Assembly (NCBI GenBank): GCA_036365515.1 | Contig: CM070873.1 | Span: 24,559,085 to 24,623,084 of the forward strand | From: Torymus aiolomorphi | Taxonomy: Eukaryota; Arthropoda; Insecta; Hymenoptera; Torymidae | Direction of reading: 5' to 3' | Length of the DNA stretch: 64,000 bases | Program-made: the position numbers and the translations under genes | Notes under the pieces: model-generated | Databases searched by the model: none | The model's input: the letters and a program-made list of their open reading frames with translations, nothing else | What the model was told of the DNA's origin: nothing | Shown here: positions 51,702-64,000 of the stretch, piece after piece | Numbering within the stretch: position 1 is the stretch's first letter | Layout: every line of letters begins with the position of its first letter

Positions 51702-53866
51702 TCATTCACATCGAGATAAAAAAGCATGTTGTGGTTTTATGCACAACATGCTGCCTACATTATAAATGTGCAATGGCTTAAAATCTAACACATCCTTAAG
51801 GTTTCGGCATTCATAAAATTTAGTTCCACCAATTACGTAAGTGTTTAAATATGGTAAATAGTAACTTTCCACTACCTCAAATAAAATATAAATATCGTCT
51901 TCGTAACAAAATAACATGCATATTTTGCCCATAGTTACATTACAGTGATATCCATCCTGGGTAAGAGAAAGTACTTGGCCCTGTCTATATTCAGTACCTT
52001 TTACAATAACTCTATTGCATTGTTCAATTGATTGAGGTAATAAAGCAGTTTTAATAGCGTTTTGTATATCTAAATTATATAAATTCATTTGAAAATTACT
52101 AATATCATGTATTTCTGTTTCCATCCTGATATCTGCTCCCAATCTAATCAAACTTTGAAAGAGTTCATGTTTAATGCTAAGAGATTTAGGCACATTTATG
52201 AAATTCAGACAGTGTCGCATTGCTCTTTTGAAAAAGCGATGTTTACTTTCGTAACGCATAGTCCAAACTTTTATTAGTGGGCCAAACTGTATAATTAGTT
52301 CAGCATAATGAGATAAATAGTGATGTTTGGGGCGTAACTTAACATTGGGAAATAATTTTTTTCTTTCCGAGAGATAATTAAAAATTAATAATTCAAGATA
52401 AGGTAAATATGACCTATGAATGACTGGAGCACAAATAATTTCAACGATTTCGTTAAGTAACAGTACAAGCGTCCATACTTCATCACTTACACATTTAATC
52501 TTATCTTCTATGAATAGTGGTAAAAATCTGATAAAATTCCATATTTGGACAGCTCCACCAGGTAATTTTTTGTTAGCTTTACTAATTATACAAGGTTTGT
52601 CTTGACGATCTTCATTAGAATATTTAACATTTTCAATCCTTGAATTTAGAAGACTTAAAGTAAACCATTTTCTTTTTATAAAATATTGAATGCAGAGCAG
52701 AAGATCATATGCTACAATACCTTCAAATAAATCATGTCCCAGGCAAGGAGGTAATCCTGGCATGCAAACATGGAAGTATTTTAATTCGTTGAATATAGAG
52801 TTAAATTTAACACCCTCGAAATCGATATTGTTTTCAACTCTACTTAATGCCTTCGTGTACGATTTTATGCTTCTTGATTTGTGAATTTTTAAAAAACTAT
52901 CTTCTGAATCAAATGTATCTTTTGAGACTAAGCAATATCTACAAAAATATTGAGCAGTGCTGAAATTTGTTGTAAAACCTCCTAGGTCGTGGCTACCTAA
53001 ATTATCTCCAGTGATAAAAACAAGAGAACCTTTAATACATTTTCCATTAATTTCGATTCCCGATTCTTCAACAATTTTCAAATCTTCAACTATTTTCCGT
53101 AAATTTTATCATGATTAAAAATCTATTTCTTTGCACAGACCTACTAATTTAATGAAATTAACATGACTACGAAAGTGAGCTGGTACATTTCCTAATGCCA
53201 TATAGATAGCTAGTATTTTGTTTTTTTTTTTGCTGAGCCGAGTGGATTTACTACTTCAAAAGCATCTTGGTACAAAATAATTTGTAAGGCTTCAGAATTA
53301 CTTTTAAAAAACTGGTTATTACGGAAAACTGTGCCATCTGTGAAATCTTTTAAAACTTCAGAATGCGAATCTTGAACAGTAAGATCAATTACATTGTGCA
53401 AGGATTTATCTTTAAACATTGCTTTCAAGGTATTTATTATTGGCACATAAGCAAATTTTGACGTCTTTTCCTTATCAATTTCAATAAATTGAGGTTCGAC
53501 ATAATCAAATTCTTTCTTATAAAATCTTTTTCTTTTGTCATCTGCATTCAACCTGCGATAACTTTGAATCCAAGGATCGTCACTGAATGATTCATTTATA
53601 ATTCTATCTACGTTTTCTATTGGAATATTTTCCGTTACAAGTAATTTCTTCAATGTTTTTTTAATGTTTTCTTCTCCCTGGTCATGGATGTTATTAATTT
53701 CAGTTACTATGTACTGAACAGTTGTAGCTGGGATTAATAGTTGACATTCTAATTTTAAAAAAAATTGTGCGATATTTTTTATAAGCAAATCTGATACATC
53801 GTTTTTGGTTGGTTGATAATCATGCTGCGATTCTGAATTAGGTTCATTATCAGGCAGTGCTGCAAG
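51702..53866 (-). pseudogene. CACTA TNP2-like transposase, frameshifted
   Basis: Two large open segments on the minus strand, 53,866-53,210 and about 53,081-51,702, linked by a short region open only if three run-length changes are allowed: the 11-base T run at 53,221-53,231, five A at 53,117-53,121 and four T at 53,093-53,096. Numbered within the second segment, it shows GDNLGSH (D26), CRYC (C47, C50), PPCLGHDLFEG (115-121), PGGAVQIWNFIRFLP and GPLIKVWTMRYESKH (E278). These follow the order of plant TNP2: a D motif, CPYC, the MHIEKN-type motif and GP...RWMYPFER. D26 and E278 are the likely catalytic acids. The N-terminal exon starts after TTGCAG at 53,867 in the middle of a codon, so upstream exons are missing. 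Either a decayed copy or assembly run-length errors. Confidence 0.8.
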
Positions 53867-54779
53867 TTTGAGTTACTATGATTATTTATCAGTCACTCCA
53901 ACTTACACCACTTCACAAAAACTGCATAAAGATGAAGAGACTTGATAAAATGGCGGATTGTCAGTCAGTCAAAATAAGGAATATCGATCGATGAGACAAA
54001 GTTCGAGTAACAAAGTTTTTGTGCACAAAATATTACCGAAAAACTTATGTGCACAATGTATTAATTATGGAGATAAAAATAACTGTCGACACTGTCGTCA
54101 TAAAGGTGCTCCACGTAAACGATCGTGTTTTGTCAGAAAATACCAACTTTTATACACAAACGCGCACGATGGCGTGCACTCGATAACGAATGACAGTACT
54201 TCTCTGCCCGAGAGATAGCCTGTCGAAATTTCGAGACGAACAATAACAATAGGGTAACAATTTTTATAAAGGTACACTCTGCCACTGCGCGTACACGATT
54301 CGGCGTTTCTGCGATAGATGTGGATACAAACGAGCGTGCGATCGCCTAGATTCGGCTGCAACGAATGAGAGCGTTTCGCGCTCGCTCCCACCTCCCGCTG
54401 CGCCCGCGGGATAAAACAGAACTATAGTTTCCTCGCTGGGTAAGCGGCATAGCGGCTTCTCGGAACTGTTTACTTCGCCGACCAGCCCAACAATTCTCGA
54501 GCGGCCTGACGGTCGCCGTTCGACCAAATGAGCAAATGAATTTATTTTTTGTTACTATACACGATGTAAAATCTCTTATTGTGTTCTTATACCTAACACA
54601 CACTTTTTAAACTAGAATTACAATTTCACTCGCAACTGGGACATTTTTTTTTTTAGAATAAGAAGAAAAATCTATTTTTATGTTTTTTACAACTATTTTG
54701 TTGAAGGTACTAATTTTTATTATAGTCCAATGATATCTTGAACAACATTTTACTAATTAAGCTTAATTGACTATTCACA
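53867..54779. promoter_or_regulatory. Upstream region of the transposase gene
   Basis: Between the first transposase exon found and the subterminal repeats. About 54,100-54,540 is GC-richer and CpG-rich, a plausible promoter and 5' leader for minus-strand transcription. A donor-like GTAAGT near 53,903 would give an intron of under 50 bp and I did not accept it. Missing first exons could lie here, but no zinc-finger-like frame was recognised. Confidence 0.35.
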
Positions 54780-55447
54780 AAATATACATCAAAATGCACA
54801 TTAAATCTCATGCTATAATTTAATATTTCGGGACTTTGTAACTATAATTTAATGCAATATGTATTATTTAGGCTGCAAAGTTCGGTTCGAAAGTCACAAA
54901 TTTTAACGTAAAAGTAAACGCAAATTCAATGAAACATGTATTACTTTTACGCAAAATTACGGAATTAAAATAATAGATTTCGTAACCATAAGTTAATGTA
55001 ATGTACATTACTTATACTGTAAAGTTTGAAGCGAAAATCCTAAATTTTAATGTAAAAGTAATGTAAATTTGATGAAACGTGCATTACTTTTACGTGAAAT
55101 TACCAAATGAAAATAATGGTCTTTGTAACCAAAATTTTTAAACTCTGGTATTGAATTTAATGTGCGTATCATTAAATTTCATTAACATTTACAATAAATG
55201 TTATAGAAATATACAATATATTCCATGTACGTGTAACTTAAATATCAAGCTAAAGTGCATTATTTTTTAAATAATATACAGTTTTGAAATTTCATGTATA
55301 TGTAATGAAAAGTCATGAATATTTAATTAAATTTAATGTATTTTGCATTAAAATTTTAACAAATGTACACAAATATATTTTTCATTGATAAATGCATTAA
55401 TTTTAATGTACTTTTGTAACTTAAATTTAATGAAACTTTTAACAGTG
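54780..55447. repeat. Right subterminal repeats of the CACTA element
   Basis: Two copies of a unit of about 155 bp (near 54,860-55,010 and 55,015-55,140) share AATTTTAACGTAAAAGTAA-like and GTATTACTTTTACG-like segments. TTAATG/CATTAA motifs are dense up to the terminus. The units differ from those at the left end. Confidence 0.75.
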
Positions 55448-56031
55448 TATATGCGGGTTCGGGCTCGTCAGCCGTCGTCGAGCTGGGCAGGTCGTCCCGC
55501 GTACAGTCCTAAAAGCTGCCGTAGGCTGCGCTATTTATATATGCGGATTCGGGCTCGTCAGCCGTCGTCGAGCTGGGCAGGTCGTCCCGCGTACAGTCCT
55601 GAAAGCTGCCGTAGGCTGCGCTATTTATATATGCGGGTTCAGGCTCGTCAGTCGTCGTCGAGGTGGGCAGGTCGTCCCGCGTACAGTCCTAAAAGCTGCC
55701 GTAGGCTGCGCTATTTATATATGCGGATTCGGGCTCGTCAGCCGTCGTCGAGCTGGGCAGGTCGTCCCGCGTACAGTCCTGAAAGCTGCCGTAGGCTGCG
55801 CTATTTATATATGCGGGTTCAGGCTCGTTAGTCGTCGTCGAGCTGGGCAGGTCGTCCCGCGTACAGTTCTGAAAGCTGCCGTAGGCTGCGCTATTTATAT
55901 ATGCGGGTTCGGGCTCGTCAGCCGTCGTCGAGCTGGGCAGGTCGTCCCGCGTACAGTCCTGAAAGCTGCCGTAGGCTACGCTATTTATATATGCGGGTTC
56001 GGGCTCGTCAGCCGTCGTCGAGCTGGGCAGG
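55448..56031 (-). repeat. 90-bp coding minisatellite
   Basis: Seven 90-bp units, the outermost partial, each encoding 30 residues. Shared changes recur every second unit (GCGGATTCGGG against GCGGGTTCAGG), a 180-bp higher-order period that suggests recent unequal exchange or gene conversion. One more typical unit and a diverged one lie across the transposon at 45,250-45,409. Confidence 0.9.
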
Positions 56032-56324
56032 TCCCACATCCAGTCCTGAAAACCGCCGTAAATATCTATCGCTGCATTGTGGAGAAAGTATAAAGGGGGT
56101 GGATAAGGCCCAAATCGTGAATCGTAGATGACTTCGATGTCATTATCGTCTTCCGGCGCCGGAGATGTGGTGCTATCCGGCACCTGCGGAGGCGACTGAT
56201 GGCCACGGTCCGTCCATTCCTGCTCCATCTGCTCCTGCATATCTCTCACATGATCCGGCATGATCTCCGGCACGTATTGCGGCATGTCGTTGGAAGGGGG
56301 CTGGAAATAATGGATGTTGTATGC
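55448..56324 (-). pseudogene. Tandem-repeat acidic protein gene, 5' part
   Basis: The exon begins after a good acceptor (TTTTCCTTTTACAG, AG at 56,325-56,326). It reads AYNIHYFQPPSNDMPQ, a glutamine/glutamate-rich part (RDMQEQMEQEWTDRG), then PEDDNDIEVIYDSRFG, followed by an array of 30-residue units (DDLPSSTTADEPEPAY + INSAAYGSFQDCTR). CAG has become TAG in two units (55,509-55,511 and 55,689-55,691), ending the frame after about 210 codons. The transposon then cuts the array at 55,447. No signal peptide or membrane span is in this exon. The protein is acidic, hydroxyl-rich and probably disordered. The function is unknown. Confidence 0.65.
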
Positions 56325-56466
56325 CTGTAAAAGGAAAACATTTATTAAAATAAAGGGCATACAAATGTAGGCTGTGGTGAATATTTATTTATATAAGAAA
56401 AGTCAATACGCGTAGATCGATTTACAAAAAAATGCAAAAGTAAGTATAAAATATCAAATGTATGTA

Positions 56467-57978
56467 TGGGACATTTAAGGTGAAGTCAGCAGCTCAAAAT
56501 TTTAAAATCGCTCAACATTTTTTTACTTATAGCTTTTTATGAAAAAAACATGTTCCTAAAATTTTACATCGATATTTGCATAAATAAAAAAGATATGCAA
56601 CATTGAAAATTCAAATTTTTTTGCAATTTTTGGTTAAAATCCAACTTTTATCATTTTTTTACTCAAAAATTTGAAACTTTTTGTATAGAACATTGATTGG
56701 AATATATGTAACATAATTTTGTTATCGATACTCATCCTTTTTATATGGTAAAAATAAATATTACATATATTATGATGCTTATTATCTTTTAAAACAAATT
56801 AATTTATTGAGGTAAAACTCAATTTTTTTTTTCAATGAACCAATTAACTTGATTATTGTATATTTTGCATAACTTGTGTATATTCTAACAAAGTAAACCT
56901 TTGGGTACCTTTTTTGCTTGAAATTAAGAGTAAATATATCATAGATTTCAATAATTTATAGATTAAATTGTAAATCAGATAGTTAAGTATGTACATAATA
57001 CAAATTGTATGAAGCGTAGCCCTAACAAGAAAGTCATTTTATTTATAATTAAACAGTATTTATCTTGGTATTGGAATATATATTGCAAAACTGTCACCTA
57101 ATTTATGAACACATAATAATAGATTATCCGGTTGAAATGATCTGATAAAAACTAATACAAATTTGCAGATTCTGGTGCAAGAACCGCATAGGTTATTAGG
57201 TTATTAGGTTTCTGCACCCTTTTTGTATGGTTTCATCAGACCTTTTCAACTGGATAATTATGAAATGCAATTTTAAGCAGGTATGAAATATGTATTCGTA
57301 AAGAGAGTGGTTTTTATCCAATATTCAAAAAATTAAAAATGAATGTAATAAGGCTTATTGTATAAGCCTAATATTATTGAAAATAGATGTTTCATGTTCT
57401 ATTTGATGCTCTAACAAAATTCAGTGATTTGATCCATTAACTACGATGTATGAATAATATCAAGTTTCTAAATCAACCATATTATCAAAAATGCTAATTA
57501 TTGGTTTTTCTTGATATTTCAAAAAATCATAACTTTTTTAATTAGCTTGACCACATTTGGTTAAAAAAGAATTTTGAAGAATTTTAAAAGTAGAATTCAA
57601 AAAAATTTTATCAAACAAAAAATTTTATGGCGCAGTCTCAATATTCTACGATGAAGGTATATAAAAAACCAACCAATCAGAGACTTTCAAAAAGGGTCAT
57701 AAAATAAATACTGGCACATTCTACAGATAAAATGCAAACATTTTCCAATCAATGTTCTATACAAAAAGTTTTAAATTTTTGAGTAAAAAAATTATAAAAG
57801 TTGGATTTTAACCAAAAATTGCAAAAAAATTTGAATTTTCAATGTTGCATATCTTTTTTATTTATCCAAATATCGATCTAAAATTTTAGGAACATGTTTT
57901 TTTCATAAAAAATTATAAGTAAAAAAATTTTGAGCGATTTTAAAATTTTGAGCTGCTGACTTCACCTGAAATATCCCA
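56467..57978. mobile_element. Family E foldback, most complete copy
   Basis: The ends TGGGACATTTAAGGTGAAG and, reversed, TGGGATATTTCAGGTGAAG continue for some 240 bp of near-identical inverted arms (TCAGCAGCTCAAAATTTTAA, AACATGTTCCTAAAATTTTA), with TA on each flank. The 1.5-kb interior is AT-rich and non-coding. It lies between the two putative minus-strand exons at 56,324 and 58,150, so it would be intronic. Confidence 0.8.
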
Positions 57979-58149
57979 TATAATAAATAATACGCGAATA
58001 ATTGCAAGCTCAGGCGCAGCGCGGAGACTGCGCCGCCCGGTTTGGTGCTGGCCTTTGATTTAAAAACTTTTCTTTTTTTATAAAAGTCATTTCGGTTCAA
58101 ATTTTGAATTTAAAATACCTTTTGATTTAGAGTAATGATTAATACTTAC

Positions 58150-58280
58150 GTAATATGATATCGGTACTCTGTTGGTTCAAGTTGCTTCTCTGGACTGATC
58201 CGTGACAAGGTATCTGGTTCCTTGTACACGCTTTGAATACCCTCAAGCTGCAAGCACGCGCTCAGTTCAAAATAATCTTT
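58150..58280 (-). CDS. Probable internal coding exon, unknown gene
   Basis: The acceptor CTCTTTTTAG precedes 58,280 and the donor AC|GTAAGT follows 58,150. Only one frame is open: KDYFELSACLQLEGIQSVYK, then EPDTLSRISPEKQLEPTEYR, then YHI plus two bases. The sequence is GC-balanced and protein-like. It lies upstream, on the same strand, of the tandem-repeat exon at 56,324 and may belong to it. The phases do not match directly (two spare bases here, phase 0 there), so either an exon is missing between them or it is another gene. Family not recognised. Confidence 0.5.
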
Positions 58281-58302
58281 CTAAAAAGAGCTGAGAATCA
58301 AG

Positions 58303-58860
58303 ATGATGGTATACTTTGTACAGTATGTAGAATATCTGAATAGCGGAGCTGTTGCCTCGTGCAAACTTTGCTGTCGACTGACCACCACACAAAGCGATTT
58401 CGGCCAGATTTATACTAAATGACAACCCTCAGGTATGCTTCAAGTGCGCCGCTCCGTACTCAAGACAATAATCCTTATGCAAAAGGAGAAGGGTCATCTG
58501 ACCTGTCAAGACTACGTGCAATACGTACAAGTGACATTCATTAAATGTCAGGAAATTTTGAAGACATTAACAGAAGGGGCAGGTCATAAATACATTAGAT
58601 TTGGAGCCTGTGGTGACTATATACTTTTCTTGTACATAGATAAATTTGGCATATTCTAGTGAATTTGGAATGAAGCAGGGTGAGATTAAGAAGGACTGGG
58701 GATGTCGCCGTAAAATTGACGAGGTTCAATTATTTCCGGCTAGACGTAATTACTTTTGTGAGGCGTTTGTCCCATCCAGGTATACGGTATGTCAAGGAAC
58801 AAATTAGTCTTAGACTTTCGGAGGACTTTTATGATGCTGAAAAATGAATTGTAGTATTAT
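58303..58860 (+). other. Coding-like remnants, possibly an old transposon
   Basis: Balanced base composition with several short open stretches in different plus-strand frames. One holds AVASCKLCCRLTTTQ, a C-x2-C spacing like the start of a BED zinc finger. A later one reads YFRLDVITFVRRLSHPGIRY and continues to a TGA near 58,847. Stops and frame changes separate them. A broken hAT-type gene is possible but not shown. Confidence 0.25.
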
Positions 58861-59230
58861 GTGCAAACCCATCTTTCTAAAATATTTATGAAATTATATT
58901 TTTGAAAATCTAGAATTTTACTGTTTTAAACTACTACTAAATATTTATTATCAGGTACAGCCGTAGTTGCTTTTTATATAACAAAAATATATAACGTATT
59001 CGAGATTGAAACTGCTACTTAACATATTCTATCGTTACTAATTTTATCATAAAAAAGATCAATCACTCATCGTAATTTTCTGCGAAAAAGGAATCTTTCC
59101 ACGGTCGATTATTAGTTATAAATTCGATTTAAAGAAACTGTGATATTAATTATTATTACCTTCTTTGAGTCCACATGAAATTAAATCGCCGCAGGGAAAA
59201 ATTTTTGTGTAAACTTTACATTTGTTAAGT

Positions 59231-59457
59231 ATGGGTCTGAAGTTTGCAACGTTGTAGCGCAACGAAATAAAAAAAATATTTGATTTTACTTCATGTTTAT
59301 AATAATTAATATTAATTTTGCGTGTAGATTTATTGTTTTATAGTATCAAATAACTTTATAACAAAGATTAAGATAAAATTGCCATTGCTTAATAACTTCA
59401 ATTAATTGGAAAAAAAATTATTTCGTTGCACTCCAACGATGCAAACTTTAGACCCAT
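59231..59457. mobile_element. MITE-A copy
   Basis: Ends ATGGGTCTGAAGTTTGC and GCAAACTTTAGACCCAT. The flanks TTGTTAAG(T) and TTGTTAAA are nearly the same with one base of slippage. Non-coding. Confidence 0.85.
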
Positions 59458-60473
59458 TTGTTAAATTTACTATTTTTTACAGTATAGCGCTGGAGCACAC
59501 TCGTTATTTATGATTTTTACTGTTTAAATAGTAATTTTTTAGAATTTCATAGTAAATTTTATTTTGAAAATAAGTATTTTCATGATTTTTCTAACAAATT
59601 TTACTCTTTCATATAGTTATTTTTATTCAAAAGGTTATTGCTCTCCCAAGCTTAGTTATTTTTATTACTAGTGAAACGGAATATCGTAATACTAGTAAAA
59701 TTCGCTATGAATAACCATAAGAAATGCCGTTTAAAAAATAAAAATCACAAATAACGAGTGCGTTCTAGTGCTGCTACGGAAAATAGTCAATTTTCTATAC
59801 AAAATTTTTCTCCGTTTATGTATATATGTATACATGTGTTTAGTAACCATGTATGTTTTGTACCAAAATTCAACGAATTCTATTGCTAAGTTTAGTTTTA
59901 TTATTTTTAGTTATTTCTCTGAGTATGAATACAAACAAAACACTGGCCAATATGCAAAAGTTATCTTTGAAAAAGAAACTTAGGAAAAAGAACTTCAAAT
60001 AACAAAATGTATAAGATTTGCTTAATCAGATTTTAAATAACCATAATTAAACTGTAATTAAATTTATGTGTATTTGCTTAATTTTTGTATTCAAAATGTA
60101 TTCGAAATTTTTGTTAGCATAAGGTAAAAGTACCAATACTTGGCCATCCAAAATCGTGTACCAATAAGTAGCCGCATGCACTTAAAAGTATGTTCTTAAA
60201 GTTACATTAGTCCAAATACATTATTTTCTTTTTAAAAACTAATCTACATACATACACGTTATAGTAATTAACAACGGGTTGCGTTGTCTGATTTATATTT
60301 CATGAAGATAAATTAAAATTTGTGATGATATCTGTGCTTTGGCGGCCACCTACTGGTACTTTCATATAAGATTAAAGATAATTCCAGCCCAAAAAGTGAC
60401 CACATATACACGAAAAGATAGGTTAGCAACTATATATTCCAGTAATGCATATTTTTGCATATTTTAAGTAACA
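59458..60473. repeat. Non-coding stretch with a degraded inverted repeat
   Basis: TTTTACAGTATAGCGCTGGAGCACACTCGTTATTT-like sequence near 59,480-59,512 is echoed in reverse near 59,750-59,790 (AATAACGAGTGCGTTCTAG), so an old foldback of about 300 bp lies at 59,475-59,795. The remainder to 60,473 is AT-rich with nothing recognisable. Confidence 0.5.
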
Positions 60474-60695
60474 ATGGGTCTGAAGTTTGCAACGTTGGAG
60501 TCCAACGAAATGAAAAAAATAATTCACTTTACTTCACGTTTATGTTAAATAATAATTTTGCGTGTAGATTTAGTGTTTTATAGTATAAAATAACTTTAAA
60601 TCAAAGGTTTAAATAAAATTTCCATTGTTTAATAATTTTAATCAATCGTAAAAAATTATTTCGTTGCATTCCAACGATGCAAACTTCGAACGCAT
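60474..60695. mobile_element. MITE-A copy
   Basis: Ends ATGGGTCTGAAGTTTGC and GCAAACTTCGAACGCAT. Flanks AAGTAACA and ACGTAACA match at 7 of 8. Confidence 0.85.
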
Positions 60696-60975
60696 ACGTA
60701 ACATTGTTGCATTGCATGTTTAAATAGATATATTACAAACAACAGTTTCTGTAAGTTGAAAATTAAAAATTTATCACAAATTTTACATCAAGAAAGATTG
60801 TGTATTGTATCGTAAGTAAGCGAAAAATAACCGAAATTTCGTTCGAAAAATTTTTTAGGGTGCCTTTGATATTTGCTCTCGAAACTACGTAGGATGGTAG
60901 ATTATTACATTGCGCAGGGCAACTATCTCCTTATAAGACGTAATTCGATATATTTATTTTCATGATATATGGGCC

Positions 60976-61135
60976 GTACACGAAAAAAGGAACAGATAAA
61001 AAAAAAAATAATTACATGAGTTTCTATATCTATGTATACGAGGAACAACAAAATACAGAAAAAACAAGAGGTATATATAGATATACTAATCCATGCTATT
61101 CTTGTTCTTTATATCCTGTTCCTTTTTTCGTGTAC
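60976..61135. repeat. Foldback MITE with GTACACGAAAAAAGG ends
   Basis: The left end is GTACACGAAAAAAGGAACAG and the right end is its exact inverse CTGTTCCTTTTTTCGTGTAC. Length 160 bp with an AT-rich middle that is itself partly inverted. The target duplication is unclear. Confidence 0.75.
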
Positions 61136-62145
61136 AGCTCAATAGAATTTTCCATGTTCTGCCGGTAAAACAGAGTCAGTTGTAACTACAGGAGTACCAC
61201 ACCCCCTTAAGATTTAGTAGTGTTTTTATACGTCTAATTCTTATACTATGTAACTCTCGGCTCTTCAGATGGCTAATTGGTACATTGACCTTAATCTAAT
61301 TTTTTAACAAACTGTATATTTTTGGTAAAATATACACAGACGATGAATTTCTGATAAATAATAAGTATCAGCTATCGATCGCAAACCCATCTCCTCGGCA
61401 TTTGAAATCGACGCGCGACCTCGATATATAAATTTGAGGCGCACGTGCGCACACGCGCGAAAAGTCGCTCTCGTCTTTGACGCCCCTTGCATTCCTTATC
61501 AAGCGATGATTCTGGGTCAGCGTTACGCAGGATACTTTTTTGCGACGTCTTTTTACGCCCACGAAGCAAGTCGACTGTCTTTTTTCTTTCTTGCGCCTAT
61601 TGTTTGCGCTGAAACTTCTGGAACGACGTCTCCGCGGGTTTTCAATTTTCGTCAGTGGTAGAAAGGGTCAGCGAAAATCAATTGGGAGATAGCATATCTT
61701 TATTATATATAGTCAAGGTTTCATTCTTTTGTGAAAGAGCTGTAAATGTTGTGAAGGATAGATAGATTTTTTCCTTAATTGTATCATATATTTCAATGAA
61801 AAAGAATTTTTTCACAGTATTGTGAGTATAAGTATGTCGACGCTAGAATGGAAAAAGATGTTGTTTCGAATTTTGTTTATAATATGTTTTAGATTTTGTT
61901 TTGATTAGTTTTTTTACACGTCGATAGTTGGATAGTAAACATCTGACGTTTAAGATATTTAAACAATAACAAGTTATTCTCTGCTGACTACATTTTTTAT
62001 CTAAATCTGTCTCACAAATATAGCACATAACTCTTTTAAAAATACTAGCCAAATCCATGCGCGCTGCGCGCGCTCTATGTACTTTTTTTATTAAACATGC
62101 TAAGAATAATTTATTCCTTATAAGCTGGAAATCTATTTCTTTTAA
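61136..62145. other. Non-coding stretch with CpG-rich island
   Basis: A CpG-rich patch lies at 61,400-61,640 with short frames on both strands. No exon supported. Confidence 0.4.
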
Positions 62146-63760
<1,615 letters not shown>

Positions 63761-64000
63761 TTTTGATGCATCTTTAATAATTGATATAATACTGAAGTAC
63801 GTTTACTCTTAATGAATACAAAATTTTGATGCTAGAAACTGTAAGCTTATTCGAATATTATTTTTTTTTTTCGTGAAGTATTAAGTAAAGAATAAACATA
63901 ATCGTATTGTGTTTTGAAGTACTTTTCTACTTCTGGCCATCACTTTAACAAATAATTAAAACATATATGTTATTTATTTTTTTTAAACTACAACCAACAT
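63761..64000. other. Non-coding AT-rich end of the window
   Basis: Nothing recognisable. Confidence 0.4.

Larger units (their letters stand above)
45410..55447 (-). mobile_element. CACTA/EnSpm-type DNA transposon, 10,038 bp
   Basis: Termini are CACTGTAAAAAGTTT on the left and, reversed, CACTGTTAAAAGTTT on the right. Both sides carry TA (45,408-45,409 and 55,448-55,449). Intact units of the host gene's array read ATTTATATATGCGG across this point, so the insertion and its 2-bp duplication are exact. Subterminal regions (45,410-45,957 and 54,780-55,447) hold TTAATG-rich repeats, as CACTA elements usually do. Inside are two minus-strand genes: a TNP2-like transposase (51,702-53,866) and a six-exon SAMD3-like gene (47,412-51,130). 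Smaller transposons have landed in it (46,135 and 46,641). The transposase has frameshifts, so it may be inactive. Confidence 0.9.

Noticed and set aside
53883..53990. A further 5' exon of the transposase just upstream
   Set aside because: It would need an intron of under 50 bp and gives no recognisable zinc-finger or other N-terminal sequence.
55448..56031. Regular 90-bp array considered as a CRISPR or satellite
   Set aside because: Units have no unique spacers, keep a reading frame and lie in a eukaryotic exon.
55385..56131. Plus-strand frames over the 90-bp array (ARQPSSSWAGRPAYSPESCR units)
   Set aside because: Antisense shadow. The minus-strand frame has an acceptor site, a non-repeat N-terminal part and a sensible acidic composition, and it continues on the far side of the transposon.

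Overview
The window is eukaryotic. It is AT-rich and almost free of long open reading frames, has canonical GT-AG splice sites, and is packed with MITEs, foldback elements and microsatellites. Short CpG-rich islands recur without visible CpG depletion. This points to an insect, and the CpG-rich, weakly CpG-depleted character would fit a hymenopteran such as a parasitoid wasp; the order is an inference. There is no rRNA, CRISPR array or operon.

Region 1 (1-29,760) is mostly non-coding. Its clearest gene part is a first coding exon at 10,797-10,968 on the plus strand, behind a CpG-rich promoter/5' leader (about 10.1-10.8 kb) with an overlapping upstream ORF. I do not recognise the protein. No later exon was found, so much of the sequence to the right may be intron. 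Dispersed copies of several small transposon families lie here. MITE-A has ATGGGTCTGAAG ends and 8-bp target duplications. Family C has ACGTGTTTGAAA ends and 8-bp duplications. The CACGGAG family has TA duplications.

Region 2 (29,763-45,090) is a deep nest of transposons. One foldback element (family E) holds a family C element that holds a CACGGAG element with a tRNA-like body. The same family E element also holds two MITE-A copies, one of them split by a further insertion with a 166-bp GT run. At 40,355-42,629 a MITE-A lies inside the end of another MITE-A, and the inner copy contains a 1.8-kb foldback densely studded with AGTCTGGC motifs.

Region 3 (45,410-55,447) is the main system: a 10,038-bp CACTA/EnSpm-type DNA transposon with CACTG...CAGTG ends, a TA target duplication and subterminal repeat arrays. 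It has two minus-strand genes. One is a TNP2-like transposase with three short-run frameshifts. The other is a six-exon gene whose exons join in phase apart from one apparent one-base deletion; it resembles uncharacterised SAMD3-like proteins. The transposon sits inside a minus-strand gene coding for a tandem 30-residue acidic repeat (55,448-56,324 and 45,187-45,409). That gene is also broken by CAG-to-TAG changes.

Region 4 (56,467-64,000) holds another family E foldback, one probable coding exon (58,150-58,280), two MITE-A copies and a 1.6-kb foldback with a long CA run at its centre.
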